From Candidatus Frackibacter sp. WG13 (lineage in GTDB: Bacteria; Bacillota; Halanaerobiia; Halobacteroidales; Acetohalobiaceae): 59,844 bases of DNA. The stretch is from assembly GCF_900114655.1 (NCBI RefSeq), contig NZ_FOTT01000018.1, forward strand, positions 1 through 59,844. The letters run 5' to 3'. Shown here one piece after another: positions 35,705 through 45,031 of the stretch (the first letter of the stretch is position 1; each line of letters starts with the position of its first letter). A program made the position numbers and the translations under genes. The notes under the pieces are model-generated. The model saw only the letters and a program-made list of their open reading frames with translations, had not been told where the DNA came from and ran no database searches.

Positions 35705-37381
35705 ATGGCTTTTTGGAGTTTAAACCGACATTATCGTCATATCCAACGTTATCGAAGGATAGCAGAAGTCTTAATTAAGAATGGCTTTGGTTATTTGATT
35801 GATAGTTTGGATTTATATCAGTTTTTACCTTTAAGAAAGAGATTTAATATAGAACCTCAGGAGTCTAATGAACTATCTAGAGCTAAGAGATTACGTTTAG
35901 TTTTAGAAGAATTAGGGCCTACATTTATTAAATTAGGCCAACTATTGAGTACTAGACCCGATTTGATTCCGCAGAATTATATTGAAGAATTAACTAAACT
36001 GCAAGATGAGGTCCCTTCTTTTGAGTTCGAATCAGTAATTGAACAAGTAGAAAAGGAGTTAGACTGTAGTTATCGTGAATTATTTACAGAGATAGAAAAA
36101 GAACCTTTAGCAGCAGCATCGATTGGTCAAGTTCATAAAGCATATCTAAAAGGTGGTCAGAAAGTAGTAATTAAGGTTCAACGACCTAATATTAGAAATA
36201 TGATTCAGACTGACCTGGATATTATATTTAATTTAGCTAAAGTATTAAAACAAAGAGTATTTACAGATGAATTTTTAAATCCAGTAGAGATTGCAAAAGA
36301 ATTTGATCGGCTGATTAAGAAAGAATTAAATTATGAGATTGAAGGTAAGAATACAGATAAATTTCGAGAGAATTTTGCAGATGATAAAAAAGTAAAGATT
36401 CCAAAAGTACATTGGGATTTTAGTACTAAGAAGTTGTTAGTATTAGAATATATTGATGGAGTTAAGTTAAGTAAAGTTTGTAAGGGAGAGACTAAGTTTA
36501 ACCGTAAAAAGTTAGCTAAAATTGGTGCTGAATCATTTATGAAGCAGATATTAATAGATGGTTACTTTCATGGTGACCCACATCCAGGGAATATGTTAGT
36601 AACTGATAAAGAACAATTGGCATATTTAGACTTTGGTATTGTAGGTCGTATAGATCAAAAAACAATGGAAGAGATCGCTAATATATTTTTAGCTGTTATT
36701 AGACAAGATGAAGATAAGATGCTTGATGGGTTACTGAATTTAGGAGTCCTAACTCAACAGATTGATGAAAGGTCACTAAAGAGAGATATAAATGAACTAT
36801 TAGATGAATACTATGGGGTTAGTCTTCAAGATGTTGAATTGAGTAGAATAATTAATCAAATGTTGCAATTAGCATATGAATATCGTGTGGAACTTCCATC
36901 TGATTTTATCTTGCTTGGGAAATCTTTGATTACTCTTGAAGGAGTAGGGACAGATTTAGATCCTGAGTTTAACGCAATTAAAACTGCTAAACCTTTTGCT
37001 TATAAGTTATTAAGAGAACGTTTAGAGCCTAAACGTCTGATTAAAGATTTATTTGATGATATTAGAGAGTTTTATGATTTTATAATTAATTTTCCTGAAA
37101 AGTTGGACAAGGTGTTAAGGTTATTGGAAAACAGGAATTTAAGAATAGAATTGAAGCATTTAGGTTTAGATGAGTTGATTTCTAAATTAGATATAGTTAC
37201 TAATCGTTTATCAATCTCAGTAATTATTGCAGCATTAATTGTCGGGTCATCCTTGGTTATGCAGATAGATAAGGGGCCTTCATTTTTAGGTCTACCAATG
37301 ATTGGGTTAAGCGGTTATTTGATAGCAGGCTTTTTTGGAATCTTATTAATTATTTCTATTATTAAATCTGGTAGATTTTAA
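35705..37381 (+). CDS. AarF/UbiB (ABC1/ADCK) family atypical kinase
   Basis: A 558-aa UbiB-like protein. It carries the KxGQ motif in FIKLGQLLSTRPDLIP (about 77-92), the Ala-rich nucleotide loop AAASIGQVHKAY (about 137-148), the catalytic YFHGDPHPGNML (about 285-296) and the metal-binding LDFGIVGRI. Two C-terminal membrane helices (about 498-556) anchor it. The family supports isoprenoid-lipid or quinone biosynthesis in other bacteria; its task in an anaerobe lacking an obvious ubiquinone pathway here is open. ATG 35705 follows TAGGATGGTGA. Confidence 0.93.
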   Translation: MAFWSLNRHYRHIQRYRRIAEVLIKNGFGYLIDSLDLYQFLPLRKRFNIEPQESNELSRAKRLRLVLEELGPTFIKLGQLLSTRPDLIPQNYIEELTKLQDEVPSFEFESVIEQVEKELDCSYRELFTEIEKEPLAAASIGQVHKAYLKGGQKVVIKVQRPNIRNMIQTDLDIIFNLAKVLKQRVFTDEFLNPVEIAKEFDRLIKKELNYEIEGKNTDKFRENFADDKKVKIPKVHWDFSTKKLLVLEYIDGVKLSKVCKGETKFNRKKLAKIGAESFMKQILIDGYFHGDPHPGNMLVTDKEQLAYLDFGIVGRIDQKTMEEIANIFLAVIRQDEDKMLDGLLNLGVLTQQIDERSLKRDINELLDEYYGVSLQDVELSRIINQMLQLAYEYRVELPSDFILLGKSLITLEGVGTDLDPEFNAIKTAKPFAYKLLRERLEPKRLIKDLFDDIREFYDFIINFPEKLDKVLRLLENRNLRIELKHLGLDELISKLDIVTNRLSISVIIAALIVGSSLVMQIDKGPSFLGLPMIGLSGYLIAGFFGILLIISIIKSGRF

Positions 37382-37486
37382 TGGGAGAAGAATCAAATAA
37401 GCAGGAAGATTGATATAAATCTAGAATAATAAAAGTGTTTGAGCAAGAATATTTTTAAAGCTTGTAGAATTTGGAGGCTATAAAAG

Positions 37487-40400
37487 GTGATATTGGATAA
37501 AAAATGGCAACTACCTAAACAAAAAGAAGAACTTAGTAAAAATTTAAGTGAAAGACTTAATTTATCGAAGGTTATGGCAGAAATTTTAGTAAATCGTGGC
37601 TTGCAAACTGAGGAAGAGATTGAAGAGTTCTTGCATGTTGATTTAAATGACCTTCATTCTCCTTTTTTATTTAGAGGGATGAAAGAGGCGGTAGAAAGAA
37701 TTTTACAGGCTATCTCTTTTGAAGAAACGATTGCTATTTATGGAGATTATGATGTAGATGGAATTACTAGTACTAGTTTGTTGATTAACTTCTTTAGGAG
37801 ATTAAATGCTGAACCTAAGCACCATATTCCTAATCGGATAGAAGAAGGTTATGGTCTCAATAAAGGGGCAATTAAAGAGCTAGCAGACCAAGGGGTAGAA
37901 CTTTTAATTACTGTTGACTGTGGAATTAGTGATTATGATGAAGTTGAATATGCTAACGAATTAGGAATTGATGTGATTATTACTGATCATCATGAAGTAC
38001 CCGATCAAGTTCCTAATGCCAAAGCAGTAATTAATGCTAAGCAGGATGACTGTAACTATCCGTTTCCTGAATTATGTGGGGTAGGAGTTGCTTTTAAGTT
38101 AATTCATGGACTAGCTATTATGGAGCATACTCTACAAGTAGATGAAGTTATTAATGAATATCTAGATTTGGTTACTTTAGGAACTATAGCAGATATTGTG
38201 CCTTTACAAGGAGAGAATAGAATTATTGTTAAGCATGGCTTAGATTTATTAAGAAACCCTAATAATCTAGGAGTAGAAGCGTTAATTGAAGTTTCAGATT
38301 TAGAAGGCAAAGAAATTAGTACTGGACGTGTTGGCTATATCTTAGCGCCTAAGATTAATGCTGCTGGCCGGATTGGGGACCCTGATTTAGCCTTGAGTTT
38401 ATTGATAACAGAAAGACCTTCGGAGGCTAGAGAAGTTGCTCAGAAGTTAGATGAATTGAATCGTGAGCGAAAAGATATTCAAGATAAGATTTTGCATGAA
38501 GCGGAATTGATGGTTGAAGGAATTGATTTAGATAAAACTAAAGTATTAGTCTTAGCATCTGAAGGATGGCATTCAGGAATTGTAGGGATAGTTGCTTCTG
38601 AAATTGTTGAAAAGTATTACCGACCGACAATTATGATTGCTATTGAAGAAGATGGGATTGGGAAAGGTTCTGCTCGCAGTATAAAAGGATTAAATATTTA
38701 CCAGGCAATAAAGAATTCAAAAGATCTATTACCTAATTATGGCGGGCATGAACAGGCAGCTGGATTAAGTATTGCTCAAGAAGATATTGTTCAATTTAGA
38801 AAAGAAATTAATCAATATGCTGAAGAAGCTCTAACTGAAGAAGACTTAGTACCGAAACTTAGACTAGATGCAGAGGTAGAATTATCAGATTTAGATATGG
38901 ATTTAGTTGAAGAAATAAACTCCTTAGCTCCATTTGGTCTAAAGAATCCGCGACCTAAACTAGCAATTAAGGATGTGAATGTAGCTAACTTTAGAATAGT
39001 AGGCAATTCTAAAAAGCATCTAAAGTTAATGGTTAGTGATGATAAGGATAATAAGTTAGACTGCATAGGTTTTAATTTAGCTGACTTTCGTGAGAAATTG
39101 ATTACCCAAAGAGAAGGAATAGCTATCGCAGGCTCTTTAGAGATTAATGAATGGAAAGGTAATAAAAAAATACAACTAAATTTGCGGGATATAAATCTTC
39201 CAGAGGTATCTTTTGTCGATAGACTATTTGCTAGATCTGATGAGATTATTGCTAATGATTATTATCGTGGTATTGGAGATGCTGATAAATTTTATACTAA
39301 AGTAGTAGGAGTAACCTTTGAAAATCGGCAAGAGATAATTACAGAACTAAGGGCTGGTGAAAAATTAAAGTTAGTTAGAGAGCCAGATAATGAATATGAT
39401 GAATCGGCAATAAAAGTAGAGAATAATGCTGGAAAGCAGATTGGTTATTTAAATGCTAATTTAGCCCAGTATTTAGCGCCATATTTAGATTTAGGATTCT
39501 ATTATCAAGTAAACGTTTCTGAAGTTACCGGTGGAGGAGAACAGAACTTAGGAGTCAATATCTTTATTCGCAAAGAAGGATGTGAAGCCGGAGAGGTTGA
39601 AGTTAACACTAGAGCCCAAAGAGCTAGATTGCAAAGTTTAAGTCAAGCCGAAATATTAGAGGAGATACGGAGTTCGTTAATTGGAGAATACGACTTTAGA
39701 CCTAAACAGCAAGAAGCTCTAAATAGCCTATTTAATAAGAAGAATACATTGGCTATCTTTGGTACAGGACGAGGCAAATCAGCTATTTTTCAAAGTTTTG
39801 CAGCCTTGAAAGCCTTAGATCAAGGTGAAATAACTATTGTATTATATCCATTACGAGCCTTGGTCAATGATCAGTTTGAAATTTTACAGAACAAATTAAA
39901 TCCTTTAGGTTTGCAAGTTTATAAAGCAAATGGCTCATTAAGTGTTAGTGAGAGAGAAGAGTTAATGACTGCTCTACAACAAGGAGATTTAGATATCTTA
40001 TTAACAACTCCCGAATTTCTTGAATATCATTTAGATAAATTTCTAAACTTAAGAGAAGAGATAGGGTTTTTAGTTGTTGATGAAAGCCATCATATTGGTT
40101 TAGCTACTAATTCTTTTCGGTCAACTTATAAGCGTTTAGGAAGATTGATTACAAAATTAGATGATCCGTTAACATTAGCAGTTACAGCAACTGCTAATGA
40201 TCAAGTTGCACAAGAGATTAGTCAAACTTTATCTATTGATCAAATTATAGTTGATCCTCATATCCGTAGTAACTTAAAGATAGTCGATCAAAGAAATTGT
40301 AATGACAAAGATAGTTATCTGCGGAACTTATTAAAAAGTGGTGAAAAGAGCATTATATATGTAAATAGTAGAGAAAAGAGTGTGGAAATTGCTAGTAAAT

Positions 40401-41119
40401 TAAGAGAAGAAATACCGGCATTAGCTGACAAAATAGCCTTTTATAATGCTGGTTTAACCAATAAAGAGCGTAATACAGTAGAAAATATGTTTAGAAATGG
40501 AGAATTAAAGATAATAGTTTCGACTAGTGCTTTTGGTGAAGGAATAAATATTCCTGATATTCGTAATGTTATCTTATATCATCTTAATTTCAACCTTACT
40601 GAATTTAATCAACAGAGTGGTCGAGTTGGTAGAGATGGTGAAGAAGCTAAAGTTCATCTTTTGTTTGAAGATAGAGATGTAAGAATTAATGAATTTATCT
40701 TAGATAGTATGGCACCTGAACGAGATATATTAGCTGAACTTTATCGAGTATTAAAGATGGTAGAAGATGATGATCAAGAGGTTAGACTAACTAATCAGCA
40801 ATTAGCTGATGAGGTAAGTAAATTAGTTAAACATAAAGTTAGAGATAATACTATTTCTGCCGGTTTAGGGATTTTAGAAGAACTAAACCTATTAACTAGG
40901 ATTCAGGAGGTAGGAAAGAGAATAATTCAATTAGAACAAGCTCCTGCTGATAAATTAGATTTAAATGATTCATTAAGATATCAAGAAGGGCAGGAAGATA
41001 AAGATGCTTTCAAGAAATTTAAAAAGATGGCCCTCAATGAATCGGCTGAAAAGTTATTATCATTAATTAATAAACCTATTTATCCAACAAAATTAGTAAA
41101 AATTAAGGAGGAAGATTAA
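37487..41119 (+). CDS. recJ: RecJ exonuclease fused to HIRAN domain and RecQ-like helicase
   Basis: RecJ degrades single-stranded DNA 5' to 3' in repair. Residues about 1-575 are RecJ: DHH motif I IYGDYDVDGITS (84-95), the DHH motif TDHHEVPD, and DHHA1 GGHEQAAGLS. Then comes a HIRAN domain (about 600-705) with KLVREPDNEYDESAIKVE and QIGYLNANLA. The C-terminal half is an SF2 helicase: Walker A FGTGRGKSA (about 757-765), DESHH (about 864), motif VI QQSGRVGRDG (about 1042). At 1210 aa it is over 400 residues longer than Bacillus RecJ, with one uninterrupted frame. Start GTG 37487 or TTG 37493. It sits in the usual secDF-recJ-apt-relA order. Confidence 0.93.
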   Translation: MILDKKWQLPKQKEELSKNLSERLNLSKVMAEILVNRGLQTEEEIEEFLHVDLNDLHSPFLFRGMKEAVERILQAISFEETIAIYGDYDVDGITSTSLLINFFRRLNAEPKHHIPNRIEEGYGLNKGAIKELADQGVELLITVDCGISDYDEVEYANELGIDVIITDHHEVPDQVPNAKAVINAKQDDCNYPFPELCGVGVAFKLIHGLAIMEHTLQVDEVINEYLDLVTLGTIADIVPLQGENRIIVKHGLDLLRNPNNLGVEALIEVSDLEGKEISTGRVGYILAPKINAAGRIGDPDLALSLLITERPSEAREVAQKLDELNRERKDIQDKILHEAELMVEGIDLDKTKVLVLASEGWHSGIVGIVASEIVEKYYRPTIMIAIEEDGIGKGSARSIKGLNIYQAIKNSKDLLPNYGGHEQAAGLSIAQEDIVQFRKEINQYAEEALTEEDLVPKLRLDAEVELSDLDMDLVEEINSLAPFGLKNPRPKLAIKDVNVANFRIVGNSKKHLKLMVSDDKDNKLDCIGFNLADFREKLITQREGIAIAGSLEINEWKGNKKIQLNLRDINLPEVSFVDRLFARSDEIIANDYYRGIGDADKFYTKVVGVTFENRQEIITELRAGEKLKLVREPDNEYDESAIKVENNAGKQIGYLNANLAQYLAPYLDLGFYYQVNVSEVTGGGEQNLGVNIFIRKEGCEAGEVEVNTRAQRARLQSLSQAEILEEIRSSLIGEYDFRPKQQEALNSLFNKKNTLAIFGTGRGKSAIFQSFAALKALDQGEITIVLYPLRALVNDQFEILQNKLNPLGLQVYKANGSLSVSEREELMTALQQGDLDILLTTPEFLEYHLDKFLNLREEIGFLVVDESHHIGLATNSFRSTYKRLGRLITKLDDPLTLAVTATANDQVAQEISQTLSIDQIIVDPHIRSNLKIVDQRNCNDKDSYLRNLLKSGEKSIIYVNSREKSVEIASKLREEIPALADKIAFYNAGLTNKERNTVENMFRNGELKIIVSTSAFGEGINIPDIRNVILYHLNFNLTEFNQQSGRVGRDGEEAKVHLLFEDRDVRINEFILDSMAPERDILAELYRVLKMVEDDDQEVRLTNQQLADEVSKLVKHKVRDNTISAGLGILEELNLLTRIQEVGKRIIQLEQAPADKLDLNDSLRYQEGQEDKDAFKKFKKMALNESAEKLLSLINKPIYPTKLVKIKEED

Positions 41120-41121
41120 AA

Positions 41122-41634
41122 GTGGATTTAAATGAAAAGATAAGAGTGATTAAGGACTTTCCAGAGGAAGGAATTGAATTTAAGGATATTACTACCTTAT
41201 TAAAGGACCCTGAGGCTTATCAATATGCAATTCAACAATTTGTAGAACAGTATAAAGATATGGAAATAGATGTAATTGTCGGTATTGAGGCAAGAGGATT
41301 CTTGGTAGGGGCGCCTTTAGCTTTAGAATTAGACAAGAGCTTTGTGCCAGCAAGAAAAGAGGGCAAGTTACCGGCAGAAGTAGCTAGAGCTGAATATGAT
41401 TTAGAGTATGGAAGTAATGTGCTTGAGATTCATAGGGATGCCGTTGAAGAAGGGCAGAAGGTGTTGATTATAGATGATCTGTTAGCTACAGGAGGTACTG
41501 TAAAGGCAACTGCTGAGTTAATTGAAGAAATCGGTGGTGAAGTAGTAGGATTAGGTTTTTTATTAGAATTATCTTTCTTAAAGGGAAGAGAAAAATTGCA
41601 GGATTATGATTTATATACTATAATTAGAGAATAA
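41122..41634 (+). CDS. apt: Adenine phosphoribosyltransferase
   Basis: This purine-salvage enzyme joins adenine and PRPP to form AMP. It is 170 aa, the family length. The PRPP loop VLIIDDLLATGGT (about 115-127) and VDVIVGIEARGFLVGAP (from IDVIVG, about 50-66) are diagnostic. GTG 41122 lies 2 bases after the recJ stop, with AAGGAGGA upstream. The apt-relA order is widely conserved and links salvage to (p)ppGpp metabolism. Confidence 0.96.
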   Translation: MDLNEKIRVIKDFPEEGIEFKDITTLLKDPEAYQYAIQQFVEQYKDMEIDVIVGIEARGFLVGAPLALELDKSFVPARKEGKLPAEVARAEYDLEYGSNVLEIHRDAVEEGQKVLIIDDLLATGGTVKATAELIEEIGGEVVGLGFLLELSFLKGREKLQDYDLYTIIRE

Positions 41635-41686
41635 GTTTGATCTTAACTAAGAAATTAATGCTAATTGGAGTAAAGGGGCAAAAATA

Positions 41687-43858
41687 ATGGCTATTAAGGA
41701 ATTAACAGACAAGATAAAATCTTATACAAGTGATCCTAACTTAGAATTAGTTCATCAAGCTTACGAATTTGCTAAAGAAGCCCATAAGGGTCAGTATCGT
41801 GTTTCTGGAGAGCCTTTTGTTAAACATCCTTTAGGGGTAGCATTAATTATGGCCGAATTAGAGTTAGATGTTATTTCAATTGCTGGAGCTTTATTACATG
41901 ATGTAGTTGAGGATACTGAGGTGTCTTTCGCTCAATTAAGAAATGAATTTGGTGAAGAGATTACTCTGCTAGTTAACGGGGTTACTAAGCTAAGTAAAAT
42001 TGCTTTTAAATCTCGAGAAGAGCAACAAGCAGAGAGCCTAAGGAAGATGTTCTTAGCTATGGCTAAGGATATTCGAGTAATCTTAATTAAATTATCTGAT
42101 CGTTTACATAATATGCGTACCTTAGAATATTTACCTAAGGAGAAACAAAAGCGGAAAGCTACCGAAACAATAGAAATTTATGCTCCTTTAGCTCATAGAT
42201 TAGGTATTTCCAGACTGAAATGGGAATTAGAAGATTTAAGTTTTAAACATTTAGAACCTAATAAATATCATGAACTGACTAATTCAGTAGCAAAGAATCG
42301 AGACGAAAGAGAAGAATATATAGATAGCTGTATTGATAAAATAGAAGAGAGATTAGAGCGTTCAGGAGTTAATGCTCATATTTATGGGCGTCCTAAACAC
42401 TTATATAGCATCTATCAAAAGATGGTGCGACAGGATAAAGACTTCACTGAGATTTATGATTTAATTGCATTAAGGGTAATTGTTAATACAATTAAAGAAT
42501 GCTATCAAGTCTTAGGAATTATTCACGAAATATGGAGTCCAATGCCAGGGCGAATTAAAGATTATGTAGCTATGCCAAAGTCTAATATGTATCAGTCACT
42601 CCATACCACAGTAATTGGCCCTAAGGGAGAGCCGTTAGAGATTCAAATTAGAACTTGGGAGATGCATAGAACTGCTGAATACGGTATTGCTGCTCACTGG
42701 CGTTATAAAGAGGGAAATCAGAATAATGAAGAGTTTGAAAAGAAGATTTCATGGTTAAGGCAGTTATTAGAATGGCAGAAGGATTTACAAGATGCTACTG
42801 AATTTATGGAGACGCTTAAAATTGATCTCTTTGAAGATGAAGTCTTTGTTTTTACACCTAAAGGCGATGTAGTATCACTACCTCGTGATGCAACACCGGT
42901 AGACTTTGCTTATAATATTCATACTGATGTTGGACATACGTGTGTAGGAGCTAAAGTTAACGGCAAGATAGTACCATTAGAGTATAAGTTAGAGAATGGT
43001 GATATAATTGAAGTCTTAACCTCTAAGAATAGTAATGGTCCTAGCCGTGATTGGCTAAATTTCGTTAAGACATCTAAAGCTAAAAGCAAGATAAAGCGTT
43101 GGTTTAAGAAGCAGAGACAAGAAGAAGCTATAGATAAAGGAAAGGATAGTTTAGAGCGTAAGATACGGAAGTATAATATTAATTTAAAAGAAGGAGAAAA
43201 AGAAGCTAAGTTAGAAGAAATAGCACGTAAGTTAGGTCGCTCTAGTGCTCAGGATTTGTATGCGGCTATAGGATATAATAAGATTACTACTTCTCAGGTG
43301 ATTAAGAAATTACGACCAGAAGAAGAAAAACAGAAGGATAAGTCGCCAGAAAAAATATTAAAGAAATTAAAAGAGAAGACTAAATCCCGAAGAAAGAGTA
43401 GTGCTGATAAAGGTGTTAGAGTTAAAGGAATGGAAGGTCTATTAGTGCGAATTGCTAAGTGTTGTAATCCAGTACCCGGAGATAGAATTATCGGTTATAT
43501 CACTAGAGGACGAGGGGTTTCAGTCCATCGCCATGATTGTGTCAATATTAATAACTTATTAGAAAAGGATGCTGATCGTAGAATTGATGTAGAATGGAAT
43601 GTCAAACAAGAAGCATCTTATGAAGTAGCTCTAGAGATTGAAGCATTGAATCAACATTCTCTACTAAACGATTTAACAACAGTCATCTCTGATGCTCAAC
43701 TAAATATTACAGCTATCAATGCCCAGACGACTGATGATGGATTAGCTTATATTCGGATCGTCTTACAGATTAGTAGTTTAGAGCATATGACCGATATTAT
43801 GAATAAATTAGAAAGAATCCAAGGAGTATTGGATGTTCAGAGAGCTACACCTAATTAG
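41687..43858 (+). CDS. relA: Bifunctional (p)ppGpp synthetase/hydrolase Rel
   Basis: The long RSH enzyme (723 aa) makes and degrades the stringent-response alarmone. Domains in order: hydrolase HD with LLHDVVEDT (about 67-75); synthetase with YDLIALRVIV and NMYQSLHTTVIGP (about 304-316); TGS (about 390-450) with FTPKGDVVSLPRDATPVDFAY; a conserved-cysteine region with AKCCNPVPGDRIIGYITRG; and a C-terminal ACT domain. Both active sites look intact. ATG 41687 follows AAAGGGGCAAAA. Confidence 0.97.
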   Translation: MAIKELTDKIKSYTSDPNLELVHQAYEFAKEAHKGQYRVSGEPFVKHPLGVALIMAELELDVISIAGALLHDVVEDTEVSFAQLRNEFGEEITLLVNGVTKLSKIAFKSREEQQAESLRKMFLAMAKDIRVILIKLSDRLHNMRTLEYLPKEKQKRKATETIEIYAPLAHRLGISRLKWELEDLSFKHLEPNKYHELTNSVAKNRDEREEYIDSCIDKIEERLERSGVNAHIYGRPKHLYSIYQKMVRQDKDFTEIYDLIALRVIVNTIKECYQVLGIIHEIWSPMPGRIKDYVAMPKSNMYQSLHTTVIGPKGEPLEIQIRTWEMHRTAEYGIAAHWRYKEGNQNNEEFEKKISWLRQLLEWQKDLQDATEFMETLKIDLFEDEVFVFTPKGDVVSLPRDATPVDFAYNIHTDVGHTCVGAKVNGKIVPLEYKLENGDIIEVLTSKNSNGPSRDWLNFVKTSKAKSKIKRWFKKQRQEEAIDKGKDSLERKIRKYNINLKEGEKEAKLEEIARKLGRSSAQDLYAAIGYNKITTSQVIKKLRPEEEKQKDKSPEKILKKLKEKTKSRRKSSADKGVRVKGMEGLLVRIAKCCNPVPGDRIIGYITRGRGVSVHRHDCVNINNLLEKDADRRIDVEWNVKQEASYEVALEIEALNQHSLLNDLTTVISDAQLNITAINAQTTDDGLAYIRIVLQISSLEHMTDIMNKLERIQGVLDVQRATPN

Positions 43859-43896
43859 AGTAAAGTATAATTTAGAATGAACGAAAGGAGTCTGTT

Positions 43897-44346
43897 ATGA
43901 GAGTAATAATTCAGCGTGTTAAGGAAGCTTCGGTAAGAGTAGATGGAGAAGTTATAGGTGAGATTAATAAAGGGCTACTTGTCTTATTAGGCGTAGGTGA
44001 AGGTGATAATGAAACTGATATAAATTATTTAGCTGATAAGACAGTTCATCTTAGAATTTTTGCTAATGAAGAAGGAAAGATGGATTTAGCGGCTAGAGAC
44101 TTAGATTTAGACATTCTAATTGTGCCGCAATTTACTCTATACGGTGATTGTCACGAAGGCAAAAGACCAAACTTCACCTCAGCAGCACCACCTAAAGAGG
44201 CTAAGGATTTATACCAGCGTTATGTGAAGGCTGTTAAAGAATATCCTTTAAAAGTTGAAACCGGTGAATTTGGAGCGATGATGGAGGTTAATCTAATTAA
44301 TGATGGACCAGTAACGATTATGTTAGACAGTAATAAGGAGTTTTAA
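43897..44346 (+). CDS. dtd: D-aminoacyl-tRNA deacylase
   Basis: Dtd frees tRNA from mis-attached D-amino acids (and Gly-tRNA-Ala). It is 149 aa. The start MRVIIQRVKEASVRVDGEVIG is typical (residues 1-21). The catalytic-edge motif KRPNFTSAAPP and the Gly-Pro motif NDGPVTIML are present. Note NFT in place of the usual SFT. AAAGGAGTCTGTT precedes ATG 43897. relA-dtd adjacency is usual in Firmicutes. Confidence 0.95.
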   Translation: MRVIIQRVKEASVRVDGEVIGEINKGLLVLLGVGEGDNETDINYLADKTVHLRIFANEEGKMDLAARDLDLDILIVPQFTLYGDCHEGKRPNFTSAAPPKEAKDLYQRYVKAVKEYPLKVETGEFGAMMEVNLINDGPVTIMLDSNKEF

Positions 44347-44396
44347 TAGCAATAAAGAATTTAAATAAAAGCAAAGATGAAGAAGGTGGGGATAGC

Positions 44397-45017
44397 ATGA
44401 TCTTAAGAGAATTAAAAGTTAGCTCATTAGACACGAACTGTTATATCTTAGGTGACGAAGAAGTTGGAGAAGCCATTGTAATTGATCCTGGTGATGATGG
44501 AGAGGAGATTATGAATTTATTAGATGAATTAAATCTAGACCTAAAGTACATACTTGATACCCATGGGCATCATGACCATATAAGTGCTAATCGGTATTTG
44601 GCAGAGAATAGTGATGCAGAGTTATTGATTCATGAAGCTGATGCTGAGTATCTAACTAATCCACGCTATAATTTAAGTTTTTTCCATAAAAGTGATGCTA
44701 TAGAAGGGCCAGCAGCCGATAGGCTATTAGTTGAAGGTGATAGAGTTAAATGTGGAGAATGGGATTTAGAAGTAATCCATACTCCTGGACATACTCCGGG
44801 CGGAATTGTATTATTAGGAAATGGGAAGCTATTTAGCGGCGATACTTTATTTTCGATGGGTGTTGGTAGGACTGATCTACCAAATGGTTCGCGAGAAGAT
44901 TTGATGGCTTCGATAGAAGAAAAACTTATGTCCTTAGATGATGATTTAGAAGTATATCCCGGTCACGGTCCAAGTGGCAAGTTAGGTGAAATTAAAGCAG
45001 TTAATCCATTTCTTTAG
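44397..45017 (+). CDS. Metallo-beta-lactamase fold hydrolase (glyoxalase II-like)
   Basis: A 206-aa protein with the binuclear zinc motif THGHHDHISA (His56, His58, Asp60, His61), the HTPGHTPGG motif (about 127-135), LFSGDTLFSMGVGRTDLPNG and VYPGHGPSG. This is the short clostridial glyoxalase-II-like family encoded between dtd and hemZ. The substrate is probably a thioester, but that is not proven. AAGGTGGGGATAGC precedes ATG 44397. Confidence 0.93.
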   Translation: MILRELKVSSLDTNCYILGDEEVGEAIVIDPGDDGEEIMNLLDELNLDLKYILDTHGHHDHISANRYLAENSDAELLIHEADAEYLTNPRYNLSFFHKSDAIEGPAADRLLVEGDRVKCGEWDLEVIHTPGHTPGGIVLLGNGKLFSGDTLFSMGVGRTDLPNGSREDLMASIEEKLMSLDDDLEVYPGHGPSGKLGEIKAVNPFL

Positions 45018-45031
45018 TGAGGGATAAGTTA

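Noticed and set aside
37487-41119. Two separate genes, recJ and a helicase, joined by an error
   Set aside because: One frame runs through without a stop. No ribosome site plus start was seen at the junction, and the HIRAN domain bridges the two parts. The fusion is taken as real.
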